In this document: positions 1 through 9,814 of the stretch, piece after piece
How positions within the stretch are numbered: position 1 is the first letter of the stretch
Layout: each line of letters starts with the position of its first letter
DNA from: Hyphomicrobiales bacterium
GTDB taxonomy: Bacteria; Pseudomonadota; Alphaproteobacteria; Rhizobiales; Rhizobiaceae
Assembly (NCBI GenBank): GCA_021775455.1
Contig: JAJFHU010000045.1
Coordinates: 41,924-105,923, forward strand
Direction: 5' to 3'
Length of the DNA: 64,000 nt
Notes under the pieces: model-generated
Told to the model about the DNA's origin: nothing
Seen by the model: only the letters and a program-made list of their open reading frames with translations
The model's database searches: none
Made by a program: the position numbers and the translations under genes

Positions 1-651
1 GAATTCATACCGTTTGACTTCCTCATCAACCCGAAGACTCCAAAAAAATTCAGTCGAGCCGGGAAACCGAAGCAACAAACATTTGTGATCGGATTCTCGA
101 AGATCCTTCCCGTTTTTTGGCATACCATGCTCTTCAACGTATTTTGGTGATGCACAAAGGACACGCTCAAAATCGTGAATTGGCATTATCCGAAGTTCTG
201 AATCAATCAAGCTGCCAAGCACAAATGCAGCGTCCAAACCTTCATTGGTAACATCAACCTTTCTGTCAGAAAGACGGAGGCGAACGTTGATATCTGGATA
301 TTTTTCCTGAAACTGCGGAACCAGCGGCGCAATTAGTATCTTTCCAATCCCAAGTGGCGCTGACACGAAAATGGTACCTTTGGGGTTGGAGGTTATTTCG
401 CTGATGCTGCCTTCAACTTCGTAAATGGTATCGAGAATTTTAATGGCACCTTTGTAGAAAAGCTCGCCCTGCTGTGTTGGCCGCAGATTCCGGGTGTTCC
501 TGTAAAAGAGACGAACACCGAGGTGTTTTTCAAGTTCGGATATTCGACTACTTGAGACTGCTGGGGAAACACGTAAATCCCGGCCGGCAGCTGACATGCT
601 TCCCAATTCATAAACGCGAACAAATGTCTTTAGGTTGTTTACGTAAGACAT
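1..651 (-). CDS. LysR-family transcriptional regulator, C-terminus cut by window edge
   Basis: An open frame runs on the minus strand from an ATG at 651 to the window edge without a stop (217 residues seen). The N-terminus reads MSYVNNLKTFVRVYELGSMS and continues into a typical LysR winged helix-turn-helix (…AAGRDLRVSPAVSSSRISEL…, roughly residues 1-60). The start of the substrate-binding domain follows (…ISEITSNPKGTIFVSAPLGI…). A second ATG at 666 is possible, but 651 fits the family start better. The gene diverges from puuD across about 100 bases, so a role in controlling the purine operon is likely by position. The effector is unknown and the last third of the protein lies outside the window. 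Confidence 0.88.
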   Translation of the reverse strand, partial: MSYVNNLKTFVRVYELGSMSAAGRDLRVSPAVSSSRISELEKHLGVRLFYRNTRNLRPTQQGELFYKGAIKILDTIYEVEGSISEITSNPKGTIFVSAPLGIGKILIAPLVPQFQEKYPDINVRLRLSDRKVDVTNEGLDAAFVLGSLIDSELRIMPIHDFERVLCASPKYVEEHGMPKNGKDLRESDHKCLLLRFPGSTEFFWSLRVDEEVKRYEF

Positions 652-755
652 GCCTTGGAGTATCATTATATAAAATATTTTGAAAGTCTTTTTATTTTAT
701 GGATATTTTATCTAACAAAGATTACTGACAGTATGATTCCAATAGGGACAAAGCC
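652..755. promoter_or_regulatory. Divergent LysR / puuD intergenic control region
   Basis: This AT-rich gap separates the divergent LysR gene and the purine operon and must hold both promoters. The puuD GTG start at 756 is preceded by TAGGGA about 9 bases upstream, an acceptable ribosome binding site. I did not find a clear T-N11-A LysR box that I would defend, so the regulatory role rests on position. Confidence 0.45.
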
Positions 756-1991
756 GTGTATGAATACGCAATAATCTGGGATTGGTTGGCATTTGCCGCG
801 CGTTGGGTTCATGTGATCACCGGCATTGCGTGGATTGGATCTTCATTCTATTTCATTGCGCTTGATCTCGGTTTGCACAAGCATTCCAAACTGCCAAAGG
901 GTGCCGCTGGAGACGAGTGGCAGGTACATGGCGGAGGGTTTTATCACATTCAAAAATACATGGTTGCTCCAGCGTCCATGCCGGAACATCTGACATGGTT
1001 CAAATGGGAAGCTTACAGCACCTGGTTGTCCGGCTTTGTGCTTCTGTGTCTTGTCTATTACGCCGGTGCTGAACTTTACCTGGTTGACCGGAACGTGCTG
1101 GATGTCTCCCCAATGGCTGCCATTGCCATTTCGATTGGATCCATCGGGCTTGGCTGGGTAGTCTATGATTTGATTTGCAAATCTCCATTAGGTACAAACA
1201 ACACTACCTTGATGGTCCTGTTGTACTTTGTGCTTGTGGCGATGGCTTGGGGTTACACCCAACTCTTCACCGGCCGAGCTGCATTTCTGCACTTGGGAGC
1301 TTTCACCGGCACAATCATGTCGGCAAACGTGTTCTTCACCATTATTCCCAATCAGAAAAAAGTTGTGGCGGACTTAATCGCCGGCAGGACGCCGGATCCA
1401 GCGCTTGGCTTGCAGGCAAAACAACGTTCCACGCACAACAATTATTTGACACTGCCGGTCTTGTTCCTGATGCTTTCAATTCATTCACCACTGGCATTTG
1501 GAACTGAGTACAATTGGATCATCGCGTCGCTGGTATTCTTGATGGGCGTTACAATTCGTCATTACTTCAATTCCAAACATGCTCGCGCAGGAGACCCAAC
1601 CTGGACCTGGCTCGCAACTGCACTCCTGTTTGTAATTATCATGTGGCTTTCGACGGTGCCGAAGGTTCTGAGTGGAGATTTGGATGAATCTTCAATGACA
1701 ACGCATGAGCAGAAATTTGCGCAAACTGAGCAGTTCGAAAATGTAAGGGATACTGTTTTGGGCCGATGTTCCATGTGCCATGCTGTGGAACCCTCATGGG
1801 AGGGAATTCTGACCGCACCGAAGGGTGTTGTCCTGGAAACAGATGCTCAAATAGCACGGAATGCGAGGGAGATATATCTACAGGCTGGTCGTAGCCATGC
1901 CATGCCACCGGCAAATGTTACAGCTATCAGTCAAGAAGAACGTGAGATCATTGCACAATGGTATCAATCCGCAATTTCCGGGGGATCCTGA
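756..1991 (+). CDS. puuD: Membrane-bound urate oxidase (urate hydroxylase) PuuD with C-terminal cytochrome c
   Basis: This protein oxidises urate to 5-hydroxyisourate at the cytoplasmic membrane and passes electrons to the respiratory chain instead of making peroxide. The 411-residue sequence starts with a PuuD-type membrane domain of about eight hydrophobic segments (residues 10-310; early motif HVITGIAWIGSSFYFIALDL). It ends in a cytochrome c domain with a CSMCH heme site at residues 338-342 and a likely axial Met at 383 in the AMPP segment. The start codon is GTG with TAGGGA upstream. It leads the purine operon, 168 bases ahead of uraH, which acts on its product. Length and architecture match known alphaproteobacterial PuuD proteins. 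Confidence 0.93.
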   Translation: MYEYAIIWDWLAFAARWVHVITGIAWIGSSFYFIALDLGLHKHSKLPKGAAGDEWQVHGGGFYHIQKYMVAPASMPEHLTWFKWEAYSTWLSGFVLLCLVYYAGAELYLVDRNVLDVSPMAAIAISIGSIGLGWVVYDLICKSPLGTNNTTLMVLLYFVLVAMAWGYTQLFTGRAAFLHLGAFTGTIMSANVFFTIIPNQKKVVADLIAGRTPDPALGLQAKQRSTHNNYLTLPVLFLMLSIHSPLAFGTEYNWIIASLVFLMGVTIRHYFNSKHARAGDPTWTWLATALLFVIIMWLSTVPKVLSGDLDESSMTTHEQKFAQTEQFENVRDTVLGRCSMCHAVEPSWEGILTAPKGVVLETDAQIARNAREIYLQAGRSHAMPPANVTAISQEEREIIAQWYQSAISGGS

Positions 1992-2159
1992 TTATTCATG
2001 CAAAGAGGGAAATCCAATATTTATCAAATTATTTTTGAAACACTTGCGGGAGGGGCTGCATTCTAATTGGACTGGATACGGTGAATAATTGATCGAACTT
2101 ATTCATGTGGTGGGCTTGCCAAGGAATGGATGCGCACCGATGATGCCTCAGGAGGAGGA

Positions 2160-2501
2160 ATGGGCCGTTTAACTACCCATGTACTGGATACCGCATCGGG
2201 GAAACCCGCTGCCGGATTGTCTATTTCACTTTCCCGGCTTGATGGTGATACCCGGCAGTTGCTGAAAACTGTCAAAACCAATTCTGATGGTCGCTGTGAT
2301 GGGCCACTCCTGGATGGGGATGAATTCACCGCAGGAGAATATGAACTGGATTTCGATGTAGCTGCGTACTTCGGTCGGCAGGAGGAAAATCCATTTTTGG
2401 GAACTGTTCCCATACGCTTTGGTGTTTCTGATTCAACACAGCACTACCATGTGCCGCTTCTGGTTTCGCCCTTCAGCTTTTCAACGTACCGGGGAAGTTA
2501 G
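2160..2501 (+). CDS. uraH: 5-hydroxyisourate hydrolase (transthyretin-like)
   Basis: The enzyme hydrolyses 5-hydroxyisourate, the PuuD product, to OHCU in the cytoplasm. From the ATG at 2160 the protein has 113 residues. It opens with the family signature [19 protein letters not shown] and closes with the diagnostic C-terminal tetrapeptide YRGS; the His of TTHVLD and Arg/His residues of the strands match the family. An ATG at 2130 would add ten residues, but AGGAGG at 2150-2155 sits just before the 2160 start and homologues begin there. It lies six bases ahead of xdhA. No OHCU decarboxylase (uraD) gene is linked in the window. Confidence 0.92.
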   Translation: MGRLTTHVLDTASGKPAAGLSISLSRLDGDTRQLLKTVKTNSDGRCDGPLLDGDEFTAGEYELDFDVAAYFGRQEENPFLGTVPIRFGVSDSTQHYHVPLLVSPFSFSTYRGS

Positions 2502-2507
2502 AAAGCT

Positions 2508-3980
2508 ATGGCCAAAATCCGCAACCAGATACGCTTCCGATTGAACGATCAATTGATCGAGCTGGATGATATCACTCCGGCGCTCACCTTGCTGGATTTC
2601 TTGCGTCTGGATCAAAAATTGTGCGGAACGAAGGAGGGTTGCGCTGAAGGCGACTGCGGAGCGTGCACTGTGTTGGTCGGTCGTTTGAGCGGCGGAGAAC
2701 TGGTCTATGAGTCGGTCAATGCCTGCATTCGATTTGTCGGTTCACTGGATGCATGCCATGTGGTGACGGTCGAGCATCTGAAAAGTAAGGATGGTAAACT
2801 TCATCCGGTTCAGCAAGCCATGGTTGACAATCATGCAAGCCAGTGTGGTTTCTGCACTCCAGGTTTTGTGATGTCGCTGTACGGCCTGTGGATGACCAAC
2901 CCCAAGCCATCAAACAACGATATAGAAACTGCCCTTCAGGGTAATCTTTGCCGGTGCACGGGGTATGAGCCGATCATCCATGCGGCACAATCAATTTCAA
3001 AAAATGGCAAGGTGGATGATGATCCGCTAATTCTTGAACGCCAATCCGTAAAACGACAGCTTGTCGAATTGAGCGATGGTGCACGAGTGGAAATCCATTA
3101 CAGTGATGAATTGTTGATTGTTCCCTCGAGCGTTGAAGATCTGGCGGACGCCAGACAAAACCATCCCGATTCCACCATTGTAGCAGGTTCTACAGATGTC
3201 GGGCTCTGGGTTACTAAAATGATGCGAAATATTTCACCGGCAATCTTCATTTCCCACCTTGAAGAATTGCATGGAATTAATACCAAAAATGACAGCATCA
3301 ATGTTGGGGCTTGCGTCACTTATACCGAAATGCAGGGCCTGATCAGTAGCCATCTGCCCCAGTTGAAAGAGTACTGGAACCGGATCGGTGGTGAACAGGT
3401 CCGCAATATGGGTACAATCGGTGGAAATGTTGCCAATGGTTCGCCTATTGGTGATACCCCACCCATTCTCATTGCGCTCGGCGCTACCGTAACATTGCGA
3501 TGTGGAAAGAAGCAGCGATCAGTGTTGCTTCAAGAATTCTTTATCGACTACGGCAAGCAGGACAGAGAACCAGGTGATTTTGTCGAGAGCATCAATATAC
3601 CGCTTCCTGCGAAAGGCGATGTCTTTGCTGCCTACAAAGTTTCGAAACGGCGCGATGAAGATATTTCAGCTGTATGCAGTGCCTTTAAACTCCGCATTTC
3701 GGATGGAGTTGTGAGCGACGCGATAATTGCTTTCGGTGGAATGGCCGGGATCCCAAAACGAGCGTCAGATGTTGAAGCTGAATTGATTGGGAAACCCTGG
3801 AACGAAGAAAATGTTTCAAAAGCAAAGGCCAGTTTTGACAAGGACTTCACCCCATTGTCCGATTGGCGCGCATCTGCCGAATATCGAGCGCTCATTGCAA
3901 AGAACCTGCTTCAGCGATTTTTCCTTGAGTCTACTGACGGTAATTCAGTGACTCGTCTCAATCGTGACAAAGCGGCTTGA
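2508..3980 (+). CDS. xdhA: Xanthine dehydrogenase small subunit (2Fe-2S and FAD)
   Basis: This is the electron-transfer subunit of xanthine dehydrogenase, which oxidises hypoxanthine and xanthine to urate. The 490-residue protein has a plant-type ferredoxin domain with cluster ligands Cys45, Cys50, Cys53 and Cys73. A helical 2Fe-2S domain follows with Cys113/Cys116 (QCGFCTPGF) and Cys148/Cys150 (LCRCTGYEP). The FAD-binding domain starts near residue 195 (motifs IVAGSTDVGLW and MGTIGGNVANGSPIGD), with the CO-dehydrogenase flavoprotein C-terminal domain after it. The gene follows uraH by six bases and its stop lies 7 bases before the preferred xdhB start, so translation of the two is probably coupled. 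Confidence 0.96.
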   Translation: MAKIRNQIRFRLNDQLIELDDITPALTLLDFLRLDQKLCGTKEGCAEGDCGACTVLVGRLSGGELVYESVNACIRFVGSLDACHVVTVEHLKSKDGKLHPVQQAMVDNHASQCGFCTPGFVMSLYGLWMTNPKPSNNDIETALQGNLCRCTGYEPIIHAAQSISKNGKVDDDPLILERQSVKRQLVELSDGARVEIHYSDELLIVPSSVEDLADARQNHPDSTIVAGSTDVGLWVTKMMRNISPAIFISHLEELHGINTKNDSINVGACVTYTEMQGLISSHLPQLKEYWNRIGGEQVRNMGTIGGNVANGSPIGDTPPILIALGATVTLRCGKKQRSVLLQEFFIDYGKQDREPGDFVESINIPLPAKGDVFAAYKVSKRRDEDISAVCSAFKLRISDGVVSDAIIAFGGMAGIPKRASDVEAELIGKPWNEENVSKAKASFDKDFTPLSDWRASAEYRALIAKNLLQRFFLESTDGNSVTRLNRDKAA

Positions 3981-3987
3981 GGTGAAC

Positions 3988-6321
3988 ATGAACAGGCAGG
4001 CAAATATTACAGACAAAATGGTCAGTCCGGTTAACAGGGACGTATTTCATGACTCTGCCCACAAGCATGTCAGCGGTGAAGCGGTTTACATCGATGACAT
4101 GGTCGAGCCAGCCGGATTGCTGCATGTCTATTTGGGCTTGTCACAAATCGCAAATGGCTCAATCAAATCATTGGATTTGTCCAAGGTACAATCCGCATCC
4201 GGCGTCTTGGGTGTGCTTGCGTCGGACGATATTCCGGGCAGCAATGATGTAAGTCCAACGGGTAAACACGATGATCCGGTATTTGCGCAGAAGATAGAGT
4301 TTCACGGTCAACCCATTTTTGCAGTTATTGCAGAGACGAGGGAGGCGGCCCGCAATGCCGCTGCTCTTGCAAAAGTGGAGTACGATACCGAGCCCCATAT
4401 TACGGATGTTGCAGCGGCACGCGAAGCAAATTACCCCTTCGTTACTGAACCCCTGACCTTGAAACGGGGTGATGCCAGTACCGGATTAAAGGTGGCAAAA
4501 AATCGCCTGAATGGCCAAATGCGGGTAGGTGGTCAGGATCATTTCTATCTGGAAGGTCATATCGCGATGGCGATACCGGGTGAAGATGATGATGTGACGG
4601 TATACTCATCCACTCAACACCCAAGTGAAGTACAGCATATGGTAGCTCATGTGCTGAACGTTTCTTCTAATGCGGTCACGGTGAACATTCGCCGGATGGG
4701 TGGTGCCTTTGGCGGCAAGGAAACGCAGTCAAACCTGTTTGCCGCAGTTGCAGCGGTAGCGGCGAAGAAGTTCAATCGGGCAATAAAAATTCGTCCAGAC
4801 CGCGATGATGACATGGTTGCAACGGGAAAGCGTCATGACTTTTTGGTGGATTACGATGTCGGGTTTGAAGATAACGGACGGATTTCAGCAGTAGATGCAA
4901 CCTTTGCTGCTCGATGTGGAAACTCAGCAGACCTTTCTGGCCCGGTAACGGACCGGGCACTGTTTCATGCGGATAATTGCTATTACTATCCCAACGTTCT
5001 TTTGAAATCTCAGCCCTTCAAAACAAACACTGTGTCAAATACAGCGTTTCGTGGATTTGGCGGACCGCAGGGTATGGTAGGTGGCGAGCGCATCATCGAG
5101 GAAATCGCTTACGCACTTGGCAAGGACCCTCTGGAAATTCGAAAGGTCAATTTTTATGGGGGCGATGGGCGAGATGTTACGCCCTATCACCAGCAGGTTA
5201 GCGACAACATTGTTGGCCGACTTGTTGAAGAACTTGAAGCTTCCAGTGACTATCAAAAACGCCGTAAGGCTGTTTTGGAACACAATGCGAAACAGAGTGT
5301 AGTCCGCAAGGGAATTTCACTGACACCAGTCAAGTTTGGTATCTCATTTACAGCCACCTGGTACAATCAGGCCGGTGCCCTGGTTCACATTTACAATGAT
5401 GGTTCTATCCATCTGAACCACGGTGGCACTGAAATGGGGCAGGGTTTGAACACCAAGGTTGCCCAAGTACTGGCTGACGAATTTCAGGTGGCCCTCGACA
5501 GTATCAAGATCACTGCGACGCATACGGGCAAGGTTCCCAACACCTCTGCAACTGCTGCTTCTTCCGGATCCGACCTTAATGGCATGGCGGCGGCCAACGC
5601 GGCGCAACAAATCAAAGCACGGCTCGTGAATTTTGCGTGCGAAAAATATGGCGTGAAACCCGATCAGGTTCGGTTTGAGCAAAATAAAGTGCGGTTCGGC
5701 AAGGAAACTTTGGAATTTCCGGATTTTATCAAGGCAGCTTATATGGCGCGGGTGCAATTATCTGCCGCAGGCTTTTACAAAACACCAGATATTCACTGGG
5801 ATCGTGAGGCCGGAACAGGCAGGCCGTTTTACTATTTTGCCTACGGTGCCGCTGTTTCGGAGGTCAGCATTGATACCTTGACCGGCGAGTATCACGTAGA
5901 CCGCGCCGACATTCTTCATGATGTTGGTCGCTCGCTTAATCCCGCTATCGACAAGGGTCAGATTGAAGGGGGCTTTGTACAGGGAATGGGCTGGCTGACA
6001 ACTGAGGAACTGTGGTGGGATGATGAGGGACGCCTTAAAACTCATGCTCCCTCTACCTACAAGATACCTCTTGCCTCTGATCGACCGCGCATATTCAATG
6101 TTGCTCTGGCGGATTGGTCAGAAAATCGGGAGATGACAATTCGCCGTTCAAAGGCAGTTGGCGAACCACCACTGATGTTGGCGATATCGGTTCTGGAAGC
6201 CTTGTCGATGGCCGTCGCTTCTGTTGCCAACTACAAAGAATGCCCGCGTCTTGATGCCCCGGCAACTCCTGAATGCGTATTGATGGCAGTCGAAAGGCTG
6301 AAGGGGGCGGAACATGTATAA
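3988..6321 (+). CDS. xdhB: Xanthine dehydrogenase large subunit (molybdopterin-binding)
   Basis: This is the molybdenum cofactor subunit that hydroxylates hypoxanthine and xanthine. With the ATG at 3988 it has 777 residues, starting MNRQANITDKMVSPVNRDVF, with GAGGTGAA just upstream; an in-frame GTG at 3964 is less likely. Visible family motifs are QDHFYLEGH, RRMGGAFGGKET, NTAFRGFGGPQGM, EMGQGLNTKV, and AVGEPPLML near the C-terminus, which carries the catalytic Glu of the xanthine oxidase family. It ends in an eight-base overlap with xdhC. The protein needs Mo-cofactor genes that are not seen in this window. Confidence 0.96.
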   Translation: MNRQANITDKMVSPVNRDVFHDSAHKHVSGEAVYIDDMVEPAGLLHVYLGLSQIANGSIKSLDLSKVQSASGVLGVLASDDIPGSNDVSPTGKHDDPVFAQKIEFHGQPIFAVIAETREAARNAAALAKVEYDTEPHITDVAAAREANYPFVTEPLTLKRGDASTGLKVAKNRLNGQMRVGGQDHFYLEGHIAMAIPGEDDDVTVYSSTQHPSEVQHMVAHVLNVSSNAVTVNIRRMGGAFGGKETQSNLFAAVAAVAAKKFNRAIKIRPDRDDDMVATGKRHDFLVDYDVGFEDNGRISAVDATFAARCGNSADLSGPVTDRALFHADNCYYYPNVLLKSQPFKTNTVSNTAFRGFGGPQGMVGGERIIEEIAYALGKDPLEIRKVNFYGGDGRDVTPYHQQVSDNIVGRLVEELEASSDYQKRRKAVLEHNAKQSVVRKGISLTPVKFGISFTATWYNQAGALVHIYNDGSIHLNHGGTEMGQGLNTKVAQVLADEFQVALDSIKITATHTGKVPNTSATAASSGSDLNGMAAANAAQQIKARLVNFACEKYGVKPDQVRFEQNKVRFGKETLEFPDFIKAAYMARVQLSAAGFYKTPDIHWDREAGTGRPFYYFAYGAAVSEVSIDTLTGEYHVDRADILHDVGRSLNPAIDKGQIEGGFVQGMGWLTTEELWWDDEGRLKTHAPSTYKIPLASDRPRIFNVALADWSENREMTIRRSKAVGEPPLMLAISVLEALSMAVASVANYKECPRLDAPATPECVLMAVERLKGAEHV

Positions 6322-7186
6322 GATCAGACACGATCTGGAAAAGTTTCTGCAATCCGCAGGTGCATTTGCGCTTGTGGAAATTGAAATGGTGCACGGATCA
6401 ACGCCGCGCGAAAAGGGTGCTTGGATGCTGGTCTCCAACGACAGAACTTTTCGAACCATTGGTGGTGGTCAACTAGAAAACATGGCTATTGAGAAGGCGC
6501 GCAAACTCCTCAGTGCACCGGATGGAAAATCGGTCGAAATGCGAATTCCGCTCGGACCCCACATTGGGCAATGTTGTGGCGGGTTGGTGAATCTACGAAT
6601 TGCGCGATTAGGCAATTCCGAAATCGCTGACTTGGCCAACCGTTTCAAATTGGAGATGGATGAATTGCCGGATGTTCTGATTTTCGGCGCGGGACATGTA
6701 GGTAAAGCACTCGCCCAGGCGTTGTCTTTGCTGCCTGTTAAGCCGATACTGATTGATACCCGGGTGGAAGAACTAATGTCTGCGCCAAAGCATGTGGATA
6801 CACGTCAGGTTGCAATACCAGAAGCTGAAGTGCGTAATGCACGCAACGGCAGTGCTTTCGTTATTCTCACCCATGACCACTCGCTCGATTTTCTCATTGC
6901 AAGGGAAGCATTGGCTCGCAGAGATGCGGCCTATGTTGGGATGATTGGTTCCCGCACAAAACGGGCCACGTTCCGCAATTGGCTCCGCCGCGAAAATGGA
7001 AATGAGGTCGGCATGGATCAACTGGTATGTCCGATTGGGGACGGACCGGTTTCAGACAAACGCCCAGAAGTTATTGCGGCACTCGTTGTTGCAGAAATTG
7101 TTTCGTGTCTGGATGCAAGAGCCAACAAATGCCAAAGCGCTAAAATTCAACTTGAAAACATCAAAATTACCGGGGTAGGTGGATGA
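6314..7186 (+). CDS. xdhC: Xanthine dehydrogenase accessory protein XdhC
   Basis: XdhC binds molybdenum cofactor, promotes its sulfuration and helps load it into XdhB. The 290-residue protein has the N-terminal XdhC/CoxI domain (EMVHGSTPREKGAWML, TIGGGQLE). The C-terminal half is a Rossmann domain (DVLIFGAGHVGKALAQAL near residue 120) with the ending CPIGDGPVSDKRPEVIAALV that typifies the family. It overlaps the xdhB end by eight bases and the ABC ATPase start by four (ATGA), so it sits inside one translation-coupled operon. Confidence 0.94.
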   Translation: MYKIRHDLEKFLQSAGAFALVEIEMVHGSTPREKGAWMLVSNDRTFRTIGGGQLENMAIEKARKLLSAPDGKSVEMRIPLGPHIGQCCGGLVNLRIARLGNSEIADLANRFKLEMDELPDVLIFGAGHVGKALAQALSLLPVKPILIDTRVEELMSAPKHVDTRQVAIPEAEVRNARNGSAFVILTHDHSLDFLIAREALARRDAAYVGMIGSRTKRATFRNWLRRENGNEVGMDQLVCPIGDGPVSDKRPEVIAALVVAEIVSCLDARANKCQSAKIQLENIKITGVGG

Positions 7187-8742
7187 ACAACCAACCAGAC
7201 AATCGCGTTGAACTGCGTGGTATCACCAAGGCCTTTCCGGGAGTTCTGGCCAATGATGATGTGAGTTTTAAAATAGCGCCGGGAGAAATTCACGCCCTGT
7301 TGGGTGAAAATGGTGCTGGCAAGTCAACTCTGGTCAAGATGATCTACGGCATTATGCAACCAGATGCCGGTGAAATCATTTGGGAAGGGTCCCCGGTAAT
7401 CGTCACCAATCCAAAGGCCGCCCGCAAGATGGGCGTGGGCATGGTGTTTCAGCATTTCTCCTTATTTGAGGCGATGACAGTTCTGGAGAATATTGCGTTG
7501 GGAATGGACAGCAGTATCTCACAATCTGAGTTGGAAGGTAAAATTCGCGATGTGATGCACAAATATGGATTAAAACTAGATCCGCATCGAATTGTCAGCA
7601 CTTTAAGTGTTGGGGAGCGGCAACGCATCGAGATTGTAAGAGCCCTGCTGCTTGATCCAAAACTCTTGATTATGGATGAACCGACTTCAGTCTTGACGCC
7701 GCAGGAAGTAAATCAGCTGTTTGGAACATTACGGCAGCTGTCCTCAACTGGGTGTTCCATCCTTTACATCTCCCACAAACTCCATGAAATCAAGGAACTG
7801 TGTGAGCAGGCAACCATTCTAAGAGGCGGCCGGGTCGTGGGTGACTGCGATCCGCGAAAAGAAACCTCTACCAGTATGGCGGAAATGATGATCGGCGGGA
7901 ACCTCAAACAGGTATCCAAGGGCGATGATCGCAGTTTTGGCCCAGTGAAGATTGCCGTTGATGGTTTAACTCAAGCTGGTGATGGAAATTTTGGGATGGC
8001 ATTGGACAATATTTCCTTTTCCGTGCGCTCTGGGGAAATTTTCGGAATCGCTGGTGTGGCCGGTAACGGCCAAAACGAGTTGATGCTTGCATTGAGCGGG
8101 GAAACTCAATCCAACAGCGGCAATGCGATCCGACTGGACGATAGACCGGTTGGAGAAATTGGATGCCTGCAGAGAAGGTCTGAGGGGCTGTGCGCAGTGC
8201 CAGAAGAGCGCAATGGCCATGCCGCGGTCCTCGAATTCAGCCTGACCGAAAATTCTATCCTGACTGCCCGGGACCGAATGGGTTTGTCAAAGAATGGCCT
8301 GATCAGCAATTCAAACGCTGTGTCTTACACTGATCAGGTAATTTCAACGTTTGGCGTTAAGGCAACCGGAGCTGAATCTACCGCTGGATCATTGTCTGGC
8401 GGTAATCTTCAAAAATTCATTGTCGGGCGGGAGATCATGCAAAATCCTGAAGTGCTTGTCGTTTCTCAACCAACCTGGGGGGTTGATGCTGGTGCGGCCG
8501 CAACCATCCACCAAGCGCTGTTTGATCTTGCGAACAATGGCTCGGCGATCATTGTCATTTCCCAGGATCTCGATGAATTGCTCGCAATTTGCGACAACAT
8601 TGCGGTGATTAACGAGGGCATGTTGTCCAAAACACTGAAAGTAGGTGAGGCATCAATAGATGAAATTGGCCTTCTCATGGGCGGTGTCCACGGTGACCCC
8701 TTCGCCACTGCTGAAATGACGGAGGCTGTCCATGCTCATTGA
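7183..8742 (+). CDS. ABC transporter ATP-binding protein, double ATPase (BMP/nucleoside-type), likely purine uptake
   Basis: This 519-residue protein has two fused ATPase halves, as in simple-sugar and nucleoside importers of the YufO/RbsA group. The first half has Walker A GENGAGKSTLVKM, signature LSVGERQRIEIV and Walker B LLIMDEPTSVLTP. The second has GVAGNGQNELMLAL as a degenerate Walker A, signature SLSGGNLQKFIVGREI and VLVVSQPTWGVD as a degenerate Walker B, which is usual for the family. It starts inside xdhC (ATGA overlap) and overlaps the next permease gene by 11 bases. Placement between xdhC and guaD points to purine bases or nucleosides as substrate; this is inference from context. 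Confidence 0.93.
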   Translation: MNNQPDNRVELRGITKAFPGVLANDDVSFKIAPGEIHALLGENGAGKSTLVKMIYGIMQPDAGEIIWEGSPVIVTNPKAARKMGVGMVFQHFSLFEAMTVLENIALGMDSSISQSELEGKIRDVMHKYGLKLDPHRIVSTLSVGERQRIEIVRALLLDPKLLIMDEPTSVLTPQEVNQLFGTLRQLSSTGCSILYISHKLHEIKELCEQATILRGGRVVGDCDPRKETSTSMAEMMIGGNLKQVSKGDDRSFGPVKIAVDGLTQAGDGNFGMALDNISFSVRSGEIFGIAGVAGNGQNELMLALSGETQSNSGNAIRLDDRPVGEIGCLQRRSEGLCAVPEERNGHAAVLEFSLTENSILTARDRMGLSKNGLISNSNAVSYTDQVISTFGVKATGAESTAGSLSGGNLQKFIVGREIMQNPEVLVVSQPTWGVDAGAAATIHQALFDLANNGSAIIVISQDLDELLAICDNIAVINEGMLSKTLKVGEASIDEIGLLMGGVHGDPFATAEMTEAVHAH

Positions 8743-9814
8743 ACTTGAACGACGAAAGCAGCCAAGTCGTACCATGTTATACCTCACGCCGGTCATTGCC
8801 GTTCTGTCAACTATGTTTGCAGGGGCAGTCATATTCACTTTGATTGGTCACGATGGCATTGGCGCGGTGCGCGAAATCTTCATCACACCGCTGATAGATC
8901 CCTACAAGTGGCAGGATCTCGGCATCAAGGCAGCTCCACTCATTCTGATAGCGTGCGGTCTGGCATTCGGTTTTCGGGCCAATGTCTGGAATATTGGTGC
9001 CGAAGGGCAGTATGTTATTGGCGGACTTGCTGGAACCGGCATTGCCTTGGCAACCTGGGGAATGGAAGGCTGGTGGATATTGCCATTGATGTGCCTGGCC
9101 GGAATGGTTGGTGGCGCTCTCTACGCGGCAATACCGGCATTCTTGAAAACCCGATTGCAGGTAAATGAAATCTTGTCCAGTCTGATGCTGACTTACGTGT
9201 CGATCCAGTTGCTTTACTATTTGATGAGAGGGCCGTGGAAAGACCCTGATGGGTTCAACTTCCCGCAAACGCGCCTGTTCACGGATTCCCAGATATTGCC
9301 GGAGATTATTCCTGGAACCATTGTGCATCTGGGCGTGCCACTGGCCCTAATCATTGTTTTGATTGCGTGGATTGTGCTGGATAAGTCGGTTTTCGGCTTC
9401 CAGATACGCGTTGTGGGTGCAGCACCTGCTGCTGCTCGATATGGCGGCTTTAGTGCCAAAAAGACAATTTGGGCTGCAATGCTGATAGGCGGTGGATTTG
9501 CTGGATTGGCGGGGATTTTTGAAGCTGCTGGTCCATTCGGCCAGATGGTGCCGCAATTCCCTACTGGATACGGATTTACAGCAATCATCGTGGCGTTTCT
9601 TGGAAGGCTCCATCCAATCGGAATAATATTGGCAGGAATAATACTCGCAGTATCATATGTCGGCGGTGAAATTGCACAAACATCGCTGGGGTTACCAAAC
9701 GCAGCTGCCGGAATTTTCCAGGCCATGATGTTATTCTTTCTGTTGGCGACGGACATTCTTGTACGTTACCGCCTCAAATTTTCATCCACCGTGACGTCAG
9801 GAGATGCATCATGA
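8732..9814 (+). CDS. ABC transporter permease (YufP-like), purine-type importer
   Basis: This inner-membrane permease of the BMP-family importer has 360 residues and about nine hydrophobic segments. It contains the typical motif FRANVWNIGAEGQYVIGGL near residue 85 and TRLQVNEILSSLMLTYVS further on, both characteristic of the BPD_transp_2 family. A GGAGG lies seven bases before the ATG, inside the end of the ATPase gene. The stop overlaps the start of the second permease gene by four bases. It should form a heterodimeric channel with the product of the next gene. Confidence 0.92.
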   Translation: MLIELERRKQPSRTMLYLTPVIAVLSTMFAGAVIFTLIGHDGIGAVREIFITPLIDPYKWQDLGIKAAPLILIACGLAFGFRANVWNIGAEGQYVIGGLAGTGIALATWGMEGWWILPLMCLAGMVGGALYAAIPAFLKTRLQVNEILSSLMLTYVSIQLLYYLMRGPWKDPDGFNFPQTRLFTDSQILPEIIPGTIVHLGVPLALIIVLIAWIVLDKSVFGFQIRVVGAAPAAARYGGFSAKKTIWAAMLIGGGFAGLAGIFEAAGPFGQMVPQFPTGYGFTAIIVAFLGRLHPIGIILAGIILAVSYVGGEIAQTSLGLPNAAAGIFQAMMLFFLLATDILVRYRLKFSSTVTSGDAS